Shown piece by piece: positions 1 to 24,774 of a DNA stretch of 64,000 nt. The stretch lies in NCBI GenBank assembly GCA_963978905.1, contig OZ022258.1:47538591-47602590 (forward strand). The letters are read 5' to 3'. The notes under the pieces were generated by a model, which had not been told where the DNA came from, made no database searches, and worked only from the letters and a program-made list of their open reading frames with translations. Position numbers and translations under genes: made by a program. This DNA comes from Trichostrongylus colubriformis (Eukaryota; Nematoda; Chromadorea; Rhabditida; Trichostrongylidae). How positions within the stretch are numbered: the first letter of the stretch is position 1; every line of letters starts with the position of its first letter.

Positions 1-361
1 TTATAATCTTATCTCCACGGCGACTCCCCCGGCCGCATAACTGCATCACGACATGCCGTGCTGCGGGGTCGTCATAAGACCCCAAGCCGCGTTTTTCAAT
101 GCGATTTTCGTCACATATGACCTCTTCTGAAGTAGAAGGTTCATTTTCAGAGAACTTGTACTCCCTAATTTCAGTTTTCCCTTACAACTAATGGTGCTTT
201 TAATCCGTTTGCTCTCCATCCCTCCGAAAAAATGGAGGGGTTTTTAAGTCATCCAGCTGCTGTAACTAACTGCACGAAGATTTGTTTCATGAGTGGCTCC
301 AAACGCTCCACCCATGTCAGGGAGCTGAGTTGCTTTCATTGCGGAGGAGGGGGGGGGGGAC

Positions 362-585
362 ATGTTGCATCGCTTTGATTTACATTCAGAAGGTTTGAAA
401 GATTTTTTTGAAGGGTTGAGGGTTCGTTTTACGGATATCTTGTTTCTATGGCAGAGTTGTTAGAAGCGTTAAGGAAGACTCTGGGGATTGATAAATCATG
501 GCTTTCCCATCCCAGGCTATGTCGAAAGATTGTGGAAGATACGATCGGTGTGGCACCATTCATTCAAAGAATGAAGCATCCATGA
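362..585 (+). pseudogene. Short coding remnant, two overlapping frames
   Basis: Frame A runs from ATG at 362 to TAG at 461-463 and contains DLHSEGLKDFFEGLRVRF. Frame B runs from ATG at 448 to TGA at 583-585, 45 codons, containing MAELLEALRKTLGIDKSWL and RKIVEDTIGVAPFIQRM. The two look like one amphipathic protein segment broken by a single frameshift near 448-461. Not recognised. It lies downstream of the picc-1-like gene on the opposite strand. Confidence 0.28.
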
Positions 586-1341
586 CAATAATATGAGGTC
601 AGAATGATACAACGTGTTGAATACTGGCAGCGAAAATTCGAAATGAACATTTGGAACACACATTATTACTGATTATATACAAACACATAGACTATACTTA
701 TTAGAGTACATTAGATTTGACCATACCCATGGACCTATGGTATCCATAGCAGAGAGGTTGAGGCTTATAGCAATCTGAAGAAAATCATCATTTGAATTCG
801 TAACAATATAAAAAGCAAATACAAAAACAAGCGCTGAAAGCTCCTTGGTATCATGCGTTCTAAGTAACTGGAAATTCTCTTGAAATCTAAATGAAACTAA
901 ATGTAAAAGAAGGAAACTAAATGAGAGATTTGCGCAGATTAATTTTTTGGGCTCGTCCGTGTGGCCGCTTACCGAAAATGAAAATGAGCGCTAAAGGGTA
1001 CGACGTTAAAGAACAATCCAAAGAGGAAGTAAAAAAGCCAGAAAGCGCTCATCATTCCCAACAGTAGACATACTTACTGGTGTGCCGCATAGTTTGTAGC
1101 TACATATGTGGAGACGTGATAAATGATAGTGATGCTAGCACGTCCATTTGGAGGCGGGGCAGAATACGGGGGCGGAGCGCGAATTTCGTGGTACCCTGGT
1201 ATGTCGCTTCAGACGCGTCCCTCTCAGCTTAACGGACCATACTTCGTAATCCACATATATTTCTGGCAAGCAACTCCTCCCCCCCCCCCACAGAATAACC
1301 AAATTATCAAACCGGCTGTCCTTTGAGCAGTTGAACTAACC

Positions 1342-12841
<11,500 letters not shown>

Positions 12842-12856
12842 GGCTGAGAAGAATGG
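12842..12856 (-). promoter_or_regulatory. Probable SL trans-splice acceptor of the picc-1-like gene
   Basis: On the minus strand a pyrimidine-rich run ending TTCTTCTCAG lies two bases before the proposed ATG at 12841. A strong 3' splice site this close to a start codon is the usual signature of spliced-leader addition in nematodes. It could instead be the acceptor of an unseen 5' exon. Confidence 0.6.
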
Positions 12857-13606
12857 AATCATTCGATGCAAACTCCACGTTTTCAATTTCAGTCGAAGCA
12901 AAATTTCAAAAGCAACCCAGCAAATCATTTAGAATTAGATATGGAGTGAAGAGAAGAACAGTGACACTCGAACAAAGATTCTGGAGAGCTGGCGCAGATC
13001 TGAGCTCACCAGTCCAATCAAGACCCCATTCCCTATGAGATCGATGAGCTAGTTGGCTTTAAAGATATATGGAAGGCTGCACTCACGTAAACATATCATG
13101 CCTTCAAAACTACTGTGAGGGCTGCATACACTACCATAGAAGGAAATGAGACCCCTCTGGTTCATACGACATAAGTAGACGAATAGGTGATGCCGGGAAA
13201 AATCACGCCTGTGTTTTTGAACTACCGTACGAGTCAGCAAAAGGAAATATGTCTTAAAAATATAAAACACGAATATTTGACGATTATGACTATTTGGTCG
13301 AATGAAATCAAATGCAAGGCACATCATAAACAATTACTTAAAAGTTTAGCATATTTTTTTATTCGTATGAAAATGTACAATTATTTTGCTTTTTTTATTC
13401 TCTCTTGTTTCATAACATCCTCTCGCCATTCAGCAAAATTTATAAAGAAATGTATTTCATAGATCTTTTGCTCTGAAAACTCTGGCATTCAATTTTCTTA
13501 ATCATTAGGTTGTTCCTAATTTTTGAGGCTCGGGAATGGAAGCAAATTCAAATGTAAATTCAAATGCAAAAACTGCATTTTCACCACCAGCTCTTCTTGT
13601 TATTCA
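12857..13606. other. Spacer upstream of the picc-1-like gene
   Basis: AT-rich spacer that should contain the promoter of the picc-1-like gene. A chance plus-strand frame at 13187-13462 has a hydrophobic stretch (MKMYNYFAFFILSCFITSS). I see no convincing gene or repeat. Confidence 0.4.
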
Positions 13607-14163
13607 TCAAGCCACTCGGGGCATCTGGAATCTATAGAGGATTGCACGGAGGAAAAAATATTTGCAATAGGTTGCCAGCTTCAATAATGGTGGCTTTGGC
13701 ATAGTCGAACTCTGTAGGTATTTCACTACAGTATGTATCGTAAAAGTAATGGACAATTTCAATTTTTGTAAAGCAGGAAACCATTTTTGCGATGCGGCTA
13801 CAATATGGCCTGAAACACCTTTTTCGTAGGCGTTGCAGATGTCGCGTGCGGCTTTGGCATTTTTTTCCTCACAGATAACCAGAAAATAGCATGTTTTGAA
13901 ATTACTGATTCTCGCATCGAGAGCATTCCAAGTCTCCAGAATAAATGAAACACAAAGAGTTTGAGCACCATGAAACTTGACTGTTAAGTAAGAAAGCTTT
14001 CGAATCAATGTATACATTTAGTCGAACGGCAAAGAGAATTTTCTGAGACAAGAAGAATATAAAATTGAACGAACAAACAAACCAAACCTTTACTGTACAA
14101 CCCATTACCTCCATGGCTCTGAGTACTTCCTTTAAAACGAGTGGATAATGTCCAGTCACGTTC
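13607..14163 (-). pseudogene. Unidentified coding remnant
   Basis: A 76-base exon-like segment at 14163-14088 (GGTTCAG acceptor, AAAG/GTTTGG donor) reads VTGHYPLVLKEVLRAMEVMG. Downstream, an acceptor TTACTTAACAG introduces a long open frame to 13607 with protein-like composition (TCYFLVICEEKNAKAARDIC, then SQKWFPALQK). The two segments do not join in phase: the first ends in phase 0 and the second needs phase 1. Either a small exon is missing or this is a decayed gene. I do not recognise the family. Confidence 0.33.
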
Positions 14164-14199
14164 CTGAACCCATGAGACAAAAAAGGGAGTGGAGATCAT

Positions 14200-16500
14200 T
14201 CAAGTGTAAATTCTCTAGCCATTAAGCATGATACACGGGGAAAAACGTGATTTAATGTAACGCAAGAAAAAACGAGGCTATGCGGTGAACTGTCGACGAT
14301 GAACACCGACGGAATCTCGCCTTCGCCATCGCTATTGAGTCAGAGATTCAACTGCGATAGTCGTCAAGATCGCCGTGACAGTGCCATCATGGCTCACGAA
14401 GAATGAAAGAAGGAAAGAACGAAAAAACACTGAAACACTAAAAACACCGACGCCACGGTTAAGTTCGCAGAAATACATCAATTTGAACAAAGGGAGGAAA
14501 TGACAGGGGATTTTTTCACACTGTGGCTTGCTCATTTATCTTCTAATAATTTACCTATTTTACAAGGCTGAAAGGGTTTTCATATGCTTCAACATATATT
14601 TATTCAACTTAGCACTTACATATCAGAGATATAAAATCGTGATCGTTTAAAAAAATATGTGAATTCTAGAGATCAAGTTCAAAGAAGTGCGTGTGATTAT
14701 AACAGATGTAAAGTTTGATGGTATGTAGCAGTCCATTCCTTTATGGGCACATAAATAGTCATTAGATCGTACACGGTGTCGAAGGATGAGCATATAACTA
14801 TGGAAATGGAATCATTCGGGCTTCGTTGATAGTGTGAGGTAGTTTCGAAGCTGGCCTCTGTGGGTTTTACCAAAAAAACCCATCAGCGCAGACTCTCTCA
14901 TTGAATTGAAATTCAACATGACAGGAGTTCTTATAAAATAGGGAATTGGAAGTCGCAGGGTGAAAGGCCGTCCGATCAAGGTCTAAAGCGTAGGCAGACT
15001 TCAGAGGAAAGACAGAGCAACAAGAGAAGAAGCTATCGTGGGGACAAATCTGATCAAATTAGTGAGTACTCGAATCCGGAACACTAAACCCTTCATTGAA
15101 GCAACTCTGTCAGATGCAAACCAGTTTCATTAAAAGGAACTAAGCGATAATCTGTCAATCGTAATGCTTACCTATATAGTATGTATAGGCATCCCCTGGG
15201 ACCGTTTGCTCTCGGATTTAATTGGGACGAAAGCTGAGCATGGCAAGTTTACTAGATCACGTTTGATAATAGAAGTGCTCAGAAATGGTATATTTCAAGG
15301 CTTTTTTTCAAATAGTACACGGTGCTGCCCTGCTGAAGAAGCCAGTAGGCATAGTGTCGGAATTATAGGGCTGCCCACATTTATTGAAGGTTTTCCCAAC
15401 ATCCAATGTTCCTAGCGTACTCTTATAATTCTACCCTCCCCTTTTGAAAAATTTCTAGAAAGAAAAAAGTTTTCTCTCCTCTTGAGATTTCAATTAAAAT
15501 CTTTACACTCTACATTTTAATATTTTTCGAAAAGAAATCGAAAGAAATGACTCGTATCGCGCAACCACTCTGTCTCTCTAGAAGAAGTAGCAGGTAGTCA
15601 CGCGATCACCTCATCTGGCTATTGTTCCCCAGTCAGCACTCAGCCGCCTTGAGTTCCACTGTTCTTGAATTATCCGACAAACAGATACATCCGCATTAGG
15701 GGAAAAACTAGTTTTCCTTACATAAAGAATAGAGCTCTAAGAGGTAAAGACGCAGCGGTCCTTGAATTTTAACTGATAAATTTTCCAAGTGATTGGAACA
15801 GCTACTTAAGAGCTTCTGTGAGCCAAATAGCATTGGAAATGCTCAAAATACAGCAGAAACAAGAAATGGGAACAAAAGAATCTGATGCGAGACAACCATC
15901 AGCAGGGATGAACCACCAAACATCGAATGGAATCAATCGAAGTAGATCAAAAATGAAATTTTCCTTCAGCTGTTAATTCATATGTTTTCGCTCATTCTAT
16001 GCTGCTAGAAGGAAGATGGCAATTCACTAGATGGCAAGCAAATTCGTGTTTCGCTTGGGATTGTAGAGGCATTTGAAGCTACATACTACGCTACCTGTTA
16101 TGTCTCAAACCCATGGCAGAATCGCGCTCTTGAGGAAATTTCGGGAAGCTGAACCGTTCTCTTGAGAAGATTCAAAAATTTGCTAATCAATCGATAATTA
16201 TACTTCGCATTAGGTATTAGGGTATTAAGTAGCAGTAGTATGATTATCGAGTATCCAGTTCTTTCGACAGACAGCTCGTGCATAGGCACACACGTCTTTG
16301 ATGCGTTGACCAGGGAGCCGTATGAGAAGATAAAGAAAGGACGAAGGCGGAGGATCGTATTCTCCATAACTGCTCATGGTAGTCGTATAGAGAGTCCATT
16401 TTCGGTAAGATTCGTTTCTTTTCAAAAATTTTGTTGACGCTAGGCTCGACCTCGCTGCAGACGCTCCGTGATCATCGAGCAAACGCGTAAAGGAGCCAGG
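14200..16500. other. Intergenic stretch without a recognisable gene
   Basis: Only short frames without family signatures or consistent splice signals. AT-rich tracts near 14.6 and 15.5 kb. No transposon ends detected by eye. Confidence 0.4.
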
Positions 16501-16509
16501 AGATGTCGG

Positions 16510-16925
16510 AAGAAAGAGGTAGATGGGAAGAAATGATCCTTTTGGAACGAACGTTCGTGTTTAGAAGCGATAATCGGTAGAGAAACCCGGATTCGAAAGC
16601 ATTACGTGGTGGTCTATGATTACATCTCCCGCACATCTCCTTGAACTGCAACACCACGTTTTCGAGTTGATCGCTGTAGGAGATGTCATTTATTGCTTCA
16701 TAGGGTCTATTTAATTTATTAATGATGATGTGAAATAAGTGAAACAACAAGCAGCAGCAATCAAGTAAAACAATGAATTAAGTTAGCGAAATGGGGAGAA
16801 AAAAAAAGGTATTGTGATACAAAAATCCAATGATTTCACACTCAACGTCTTAGCAAGGCGCAGTGTGTGCAATATCTGTGACCTAACGAACTGCAAGCAT
16901 TACGGTAGGCATTACCTTAGGCTCG
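16510..16925. repeat. Dispersed repeat, related to 54.4-54.8 kb
   Basis: GGGAAGAAATGATC, GATAATCGGTAGAGAAAC, GAGATGTCATTT, ATGAAATAAGTGAAA, TCACACTCAACGTC and TAGCAAGG occur in the same order as at 54390-54785. It ends in an imperfect palindrome, TACGGTAGGCATTACCTTA (16901-16919), matching a perfect one at 55101-55119. Confidence 0.65.
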
Positions 16926-19615
16926 GTGTTCTTGAAGTTTTCTCTATAGAAGCAGAGACAACGTCAATTGAGGGAGTCAAAAAAAATCTCATCACGGTTA
17001 ATGATGAAATAATCAAATTTGAAAAATGAGCCATTTACGTGAGGATATCCACTTTTCTATTTCACGTCATCTGATGGCTCAGGTATAAGAGGCGATCTTC
17101 AAAGAGAGATTCTGATTTTGAAAATGAGAACTCAGTTCAAAACTTCAAAAATCAATCATAACGAAATGAAATCTTCACAAGAGGGAGCGAATAGGGTTTT
17201 GAAAGTACGGCGATATACGAATTAGAGTTTAGAATAAAATAGACAATCAGGATCACGAGATATTCGTGTGAGGTCTTCTAACGAAACAAAGAATAATCTA
17301 TTTTTGTCAGCACTGCATAAATAATTACATCTATTATAAAATACTGCAAAAATAATTAGATCTATTATCAAATAAATCAAATTTCTGTCGCGAGGTCTAT
17401 CAGAGAAAACAGTAAGAAAATTGAAGCATTCTCCAATTTTCCCATTCGAAAGCACTTTTGAAATTTGTAGAAACCGGCTTATCGGTATTTCCAATCCCGG
17501 AACAGCAACAATTACTACACATATTTTGGGAGCGTGCCACGTAAATGATATGAATGGCTATTACTGTCGCATTACATCAGCCGAATAGTCATCAACGCCA
17601 AACTATCGCTTCCGCATGATAGGTTCCATCAACTGGAGCGACACATCGCTTGCTACATGAAAGCTAAACAGAGGAGGAACTACAGCTAAGATGAAGAACG
17701 AGCTCGACTGTAAGATGGCACGGTGAGTGAAGGCGTTGACTTTACTTGTCTGGTCCATTGATCGAATATGACAGACTGCAAAAGTTAAGTTTTCATGCAA
17801 AAGTGCTGCGCTGATCTTTATTTGAAATGCGCTTCGCATTTGCAGTTTATTTAGAATGTCAGTGGGCATGGCGCCTCTCACGAGTTGTATTAAAAAAGTA
17901 ATCAAATAAATAAATAGGCAATTAGAATAAATAAGCAAATGACGCATTGAATGCGTAAGGTCAAAGTGGGACTAACTGATGCACAAGTCGAAGATTCATC
18001 TTTCCATCCAGATAAATTTACAAATAATTACATATCAGTTAAGGCATAAAAGGCAGGCTGTAGTGGTTACGAGCTAGATTCGATCCATTCCGCATCTCAC
18101 ATCAGATCATGCACGCGGCAGCTGCGCCATTTTGCTCTGCCCTATCTTCACTCGAAAAATAGGGACATATCCATGTTGACCGTAGCTATGTGATCTGTGT
18201 GATTACTACAACAAGAAAGGAGCAGTCTCAACAACAGAGAGGCTCTGTGAAAATAAAAAAAAATTCTAGTAAAACGTGCAGATAAAAGGAGCTACCTCAG
18301 AACAACTATGACGGAACTTTGGCGAAAAATGAACGCAAAATGATAACATTCGAGGCGGATTACATCTTGAAACTTTAGAAATTCCTTAACGGATTACCCT
18401 GCTCGTTTTGCCATTGAAGCGATATCGGTGAAAAATTCTGAAAATTTCGAAATTGTTTCGATTGTAGAACCGGGTACGATTTGGTACTCAACACCAGTAT
18501 GAGGTTTCAAAGGCAAATTTGAGGATGCGCAAAAACCTCTACTTTTATAAAGTTTTCTGGAACATTCAACAATGCTAAGACCGTCACAATCTAGGCCTTG
18601 AGTAGAAAAGGATTATATGTAGTATAACATGAGGTATGTAAATTACTCTCGTGCTCCTGTTTTAGATTTTTTTTCGTACCTCAATCCTCCTTCACATGGA
18701 TCACGTGATATCACGTGCTACACCAACGTATCGCAATTCTCACAGTATGATAAAAAAAAAAACTGAGTACATAGCTTTTATGGCTTTCTTGGATTACCGA
18801 ATAAACTTGTGCAGTCTTAAGTGGCTGTATCACAAAACACAGCCTTCAACTTTTCGAAACAGCACGCAGAGTTCGAGCAAACTACAACGACTATCGTACG
18901 CATTCGCCTTTTATAGGCTCGCTGCAACGGCAAAAATTTCGAAAAAATCAAAGAACAGCTTGCAAATAGGGAGCTCATGAAAAGCGCAGATAATATGATA
19001 GGAACGTATACACATCTGTGATGCTACAAAGTAGCCGAGCTTCTATGGCACTTAAATTCCTCTCCAAGCAGATCAGCAATAGCCTTAGAAGGTATACACA
19101 TCTCTTCAGATACCCATAAAGAGCCCCATTATTCCAGGAGCAAGAATCAATTGAGTAGGAAAGTTTCACGTCTCCCTTATTTGAAAAAAGAAATCTTTCG
19201 GAGGACGTATACCATGTAGAAAGGAACACTCTAGGAATTCCGCACAAACATAACCAAGAAAGACATCAAAACCGGTACGTAGCTGACGTTGTCCATCGAT
19301 GTTTACGCTACAATCCGACAAAAGTACCACTATTACCCCACAAGTATACTCAGAGCCATAGTTATCTACGCACGGCGCACTGTGAACACAGAATTTACGA
19401 AGAAAACTTTTAAATCGTGGGTTAAAAAGAATACAGTCATTATTTAATTTAAAAATGCATATGAGCATAGTTTTATCCCGAGGCCGGAAGCTTGCCCATG
19501 AGGCTCAAATTTCTTTTCAATCAATTTTGTGAAAGATTTTTCGAGTCTTTTGGAATTAAACAGGAATTCTCACATCGTTTTATACACACTTAGACTAGAA
19601 ACGCATACATATACT
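16926..19615. other. Intergenic stretch without a recognisable gene
   Basis: A minus-strand frame at 17603-17947 has a hydrophobic N-terminal end but no family signature. A tRNA-like AGATTCGATCC box occurs near 18085. Short ATCTATTAT-type repeats lie near 17330-17370. Nothing else is supported. Confidence 0.35.
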
Positions 19616-19752
19616 CCATTTCGGAGCGCTTGATTGGGCGTGGTCTGCCGACTTAGGTGAGTGGCGAGAGTGAGAATGCGCGGGAGTTCGATACACTTCC
19701 ACCCAAGTCCGTAGGCCATGCCCTATCAGGCTCTCCGAAAAGGCCGAAATGG
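19616..19752. mobile_element. MITE-like palindromic element, 137 bp
   Basis: Ends are CCATTTCGGAGCGCTTGATT and its imperfect reverse complement CCATTTCGGC..GAGCCTGAT; inner arms share GGGC(G/A)TGG..TGCCGACTTAGGTG-type sequence. The arms are about 45 bp with a short centre and no coding capacity. Confidence 0.7.
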
Positions 19753-22700
19753 ACTAGTTAAAGTTTCAGTTTTACAAGGAAATACAAAATTATGGCGCAA
19801 CCAAATACGGTGCTTTCTATTATGCGGAGCAAAATGAACGATACCCTAGAAGCAGAGCTGCCTGCACCAGCGATTGAAATAAGCGAAGATTGGATAGCTT
19901 GACACTTAATTTCGAAAAAAATTTCTGAATTTGCATGAATTACAGGAAATCACAAAAATATACACAAGCAGCGGTATTTTCAAAACTGTATTACTTATTC
20001 GTAGAATGCGGACAAACATCCGTTGCACCTCATCAACCCAAATTTTGTCTAAGCGTGCTTACGAAAAAATATAAAATCGGTTTAAATTTGTGCCTGGTTG
20101 TCTGCTAGTTAGCAAGTTTGAGCAAGATGATAGATAAGCAGATGTTTGAATTCGAAGCGCTGGCTAAAAGAACAGATGGGCGCATGTGGACTTGACCTTT
20201 AACGCCATCGTCCTCAAAAACACAGAAAAAACTTTTTTTCATTTCGGAAACAGGAAGATTTTGTATAAACTTCTTTAAGGTTGTAGCTCTACTGAATCGC
20301 TTCATCACTGCAGCTCCCCCCACTGAGTTCCTTGATTTTTGGAAAGCAGCGTCACTGATGAAACTTAATGGAAAAGACAGCCGAAAGACCTATCCAACCC
20401 ATGTGTGAGAAGGTACCACGGCAAGCGCTACTGAAAATGAACGGTTCTTACGAGCGTCGGAGAGAGATGTCCTTGTAAGGTAATAGACGGTGTCCAATGA
20501 CAGGAGCACTCTCATTAAAAGGGTGGTTCCTGCCACATATCAAGTGATAAACGGCCACGCACCCTCGATCACTTACACGAACGAATAGCGATGCCGAACC
20601 GATCAGGGCACCCCGTTGTGTTTGTGAAACAGCGTCAGCCTCATTCAAAGACACATGCAATCGGCGTTATTGTAGACAGGATGGTGACATAAAATTGGGA
20701 GAAGTCGGGGAATCCCTGGGAGACCATCGAAGATCTTCATCTGTTCCGACATGTGGGGAAGGTGGGAGAAGGGAAGTACAGCTCAAATCTGGAAACATGC
20801 TTCAAAAGAACTGGCTTTATTAGGCACTCTTGGCCTTTTCGCTGCAAACCGAAGAGCAGAAGACAAAATACAACTCAGAAAGGAAGTTGACAGCCGGAAC
20901 GCGTGGAAAACTTTTCATAGCGGTTCTAAAAGTCAATCAGACCGACTAAAGTAACCAGATTAGGCGAAATTCAATTCGAGGAACTGTTTACTGTGTTTGC
21001 TGCACCGCAATTTCGCTACTTCTTCTCACCGTGCTGCACTCATTCCCTTTTTTATCGAATTTGTTGAGGTATAAAGTGCTGTTTGACGCATATTCAACCA
21101 CATATGCAATCCTGAGCAGAGATTCATGACATGGCGTAGTTCAGAGAGTCTGAAAAGCGCCTTTCTAGTACTAACACCTTTTCATTGGGCTCAAATCGAG
21201 CAACCAACAGAACTACGGGAAACGACATTGTTAGCAAGTAAAGTACAGTATACACAATAAAATGAAGATAAATGTTCCGTCCGACACCGAAGCTTTTGCC
21301 CATAACTCAGCATACTTGTAGCAACTTTCGCATCGCGGGCTGCGGCGAAAATCAGCAGCTATCAACACTCAAAAATATCAAAAATCAATAAAATGAAGAA
21401 TTTTTACGAAGACTGCAGTTGAAGGGAAGCCGAAAGTATCAAAATCAGCCATAAACACGGATAATGGTGACCAACAGCACAAAGTGCTTGGACGGCGTTC
21501 CTGCGCTCTCGTACACGACAGCAGGCACCCTATTACAACCACCACGAGCACTAATCTCCCGCATATCAATCTATCTACCGACAACGGAAACCTATTGACC
21601 AGTTGAACACATCGAGCGAGACATCGACGCAAGATGCGACTAACACTGCCTAGAGCTGCGGCTTTCCGCTAGCATAGCTCGCTGAAACTTGAATCCCAGA
21701 CGGTCACGTAACAGAGGCAAATGGATGTGGTGCTGGAGTAGAACACTAGCTCGGCACATTCGCCATTCTGAGAACTGTACTAGGTTGAAGAAGAGAATTC
21801 AAAGAGTTATCTGCAGGAGACAAGAAGCCATGATGAGATAAAGGGATAAAAAGGCGATTGAAGACAGTGATAGCGGTGATGTGGTTAACGGGAACTCCTA
21901 ATGTGGGTTATGCAGATGAAAGCTAAGGGTCCAAACAGACTATATGTGGCGAAATTCCCGATGAGAAAGAGTGCCTCCGGCTTTTATAAGAGCCGTCTTC
22001 TTTAACAGTTACCACTTGTTTTATGGCACTTTATGGCACTTTTGTTCTATGGCACCGCCCCTTTTTTCAGAGCGACCCGCCCCTTTTGAGAATAAAAGCC
22101 GGAAAAGGGTACTAGTTCTCGAGTTTCGACGGTTTCATTCGGTTGTTTCTCACTGCCGTATTATTGAGCATCTCGACATTCATATTTAATGATCCTTCCA
22201 TATTCGGCCCGAATTACCTCTATCACTGCCTTTAGATGAAGGAAGACAACCGTACCTAAATCCGTCCTCCATAGTACGCAACAAACAGTTTCATCCCACT
22301 TCTCATCTCTACACCACTAGTAGAATGGTATGCTTAAAGTTTCTTTCTCAGGACATTTCTTGCCAACCGAAAAGATCGTTCGGTTTTTCAAATTATTTGG
22401 TTTTTTACGGTTTCACGGAAGAGGGTCACCTGGGTGAGATTCGATCTGGACATTATACTCGTGAAAATGCTTTTACCAACCGATTTCCGACTATTAAATT
22501 CACTCAGATACTATGTCGATGAACACACCAACTTTAGAGTTAGAAGCTCGATTTGCTTCGGTTCGTCAGAGTCGGAGGCGAAACGCACCATATAACACTT
22601 TATAACATATATCCCTTACCTACTCTATCATATTCTTCAATGATAGCATAGGAACCGTTTATTCGTTTGTGCTCTTGAGATTTTGGTCGGATCATAGCCA

Positions 22701-22997
22701 ATTAAACTGGCGCAGAAACGAGACGTCATAATAACGATTTTCTAGTAGTTACTTAGATTTCCTCGTAAAAAAAAACCTGGAGAGCCAGTGAACTTCACCT
22801 TGCCATACAAATCTATCAACCGCAAAGGTGAGGGGAACCGTACCAGCGAAAAAAAAAACAGCAACTCGTACTCATTGCACATCGTCGGACCAGGGAAACG
22901 GTCTAGAATCATAAAAATTCTCAGGCAATACGAACCCTCCCACTCCACGTTGACGCTTCATACGCTATCTATTCCTATACTCAATGTGAAAACTGCG
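19753..22997. other. Intergenic stretch without a recognisable gene
   Basis: Apart from the truncated SINE at 21.3 kb I see nothing certain. A minus-strand segment at 20290-20190 reads KRFSRATTLKKFIQNLP and has a possible donor, but no partner exon was found. A short direct repeat TTTATGGCAC occurs at about 22020-22045. Confidence 0.35.
21285..21395 (+). mobile_element. 5'-truncated copy of the 5.3-kb SINE
   Basis: GCTTTTGCCCATAACTCAGC followed by CGGGCTGCGGCGAAAATC and an A-rich end matches the tail of the SINE at 5288-5460. The tRNA-like head is reduced to a few bases, as in 5' truncation during retroposition. Confidence 0.45.
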
Positions 22998-23164
22998 TAG
23001 GGCCATATTAAAACTCCCTAGTGCCAGCGCCAGGGTGTGGCTGCGTGCCTTTGCGTTTGCGCATATGCCTGCGTCGTCTCTGCGCTCCTAGTATCACTCT
23101 GCCTCGCTGCCTGTGAACGCAGCCATACCCTGCTGCCGGCACCACAAAGTATGAACACGGCCTA
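22998..23164. mobile_element. GGCTGCGTTCATA-family palindromic element
   Basis: The right end (ACAAAGTATGAACACGGCC) and inner GTGAACGCAGCCATACCCTG match the inverted left half (CCAGGGTGTGGCTGCGTGCC). Related copies lie at 34.9, 35.8 and 37.7 kb. Non-coding. Confidence 0.6.
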
Positions 23165-24774
23165 AAAGGACGTTATTCACATCAATCGATAATCATAGCA
23201 CTGCCACCTAGTACTGGTTATTGATGGCCTCTTACAGAAATCAGTTATCTCATCGGAGCACCAGTCCAAATACCACTCAAAAAGATGGTCTGCAAAAAAT
23301 CTTCAAAGGATTTTCTGGAACACGACCCATCGAAAGATCATCGATCTGCTCCGGAGCCGTCAGTTCCTGCCAAAACCCAGACATCTTTGGAGGGACATAA
23401 CCTAATCACTACTTCAGCCAGCCCCGCAAGTCATTGTATAGGGCAATTTGCATTCAAACGCCGCATAGCCAATCCAAAAATAGGAATCATCAACGAAACA
23501 CTTTTTCGTATGCTTGACAGTCGACTTACTATATTTCCAAAAACGGTTGACTTTGGAGTTAAATTACTCTTATCTTTCTAAATGGCGTTTATAGCGTAGC
23601 CAATAAATAAATCAGCCCAGCAACCGCGTAACTAGCATAAGCCTAGCGTAAAATTGTGGATATCAGGGATGAAAGTAGAAAAATGAGATTAGTTTTCTGA
23701 AAAAGAATATGTATATTCTGGAAACACGTGGGTACGAAAGTCAATGCCGAATTTTATCACATACGCTGGGGGTGGACGGATACGACCTTAGCGTAGGACC
23801 TCATCAAGCTGAAACGAAAGACACAAAGCGGAAAATCGCTTACTGGACTGAGATGATCTGACTCATCCACCTTACAGCGCACCCTTAGCGCCGCCCGACC
23901 ACCACTTATTCCGGTCAATGCTGCATTCTTTGGCCAAAAAATAAATCGAATAACCACGTGGGTGCCAAACTTCATCGAGTCGCAGTTTAAATATGTTCCA
24001 TCGACGCAACTATTCCTTTCCAAAAACGACGAGCATTGACATGAGGGATATATCACGAATTAAGATTTCACCTGGTTTTTGTACTAAACTTGATCTTGGG
24101 TCGAGGATGGCATTTTGGGTTTCGAAAATGTACTTCAAAGAGCTAATGTTAGAGAACAAAGATAAGGTGTGCGGTGTTTTCAGAAGAGGATAACGTGTTA
24201 ATTACTGAGCTGCTCATTCAGTGGTATAGTTCCTCCAATTTCATTTCCATTCCTAAAAACTAAAAGAAGAAGGGCTAAAAGGAGAGGAAGGGTCTCAGTA
24301 CCACAACACCTACGTATATCATCAAGGTTATTAGAGTATGAAGACCTCTGCTTTCAGAGTAATGCTCGTAAAAGTAAGAAAGCACGAGGAAAAATATTAC
24401 CACAGCCATAATGAAAAAAAAGTTATGTGTACGGAATGCAATTTTTACTAGTAAATATGCCGTCTACCTGCTGCCTTACTCTACATAAGCTTTCAAGGAA
24501 TCGAAGCTGCTTACACAAAGTGAAAACTGTTCACCCATTTATGCAAAACGGTCACAAATGTAGACAGTTACATGTTTAACCATTATCATAATAAATTAAG
24601 GGAATTTAGAGCCATAATCACAGATTGCAAGGAAACGACTATTCGGTATCAGCTAAAAGATCACAACGGAACAAGGTAACGCTTTAAAAATACTAAAAAA
24701 CCACTTGAAAGCCATTCATAATGTGGCGATTGGAAAATATCAAAGAATGGCATTCAGAATATCAACGTTACCAC
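23165..24774. other. Spacer downstream of aps-1
   Basis: No supported gene. It lies 3' of aps-1 and would hold its 3' UTR. AATAAA-like signals on the minus strand are plentiful in this AT-rich DNA, so none can be chosen. Confidence 0.35.
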
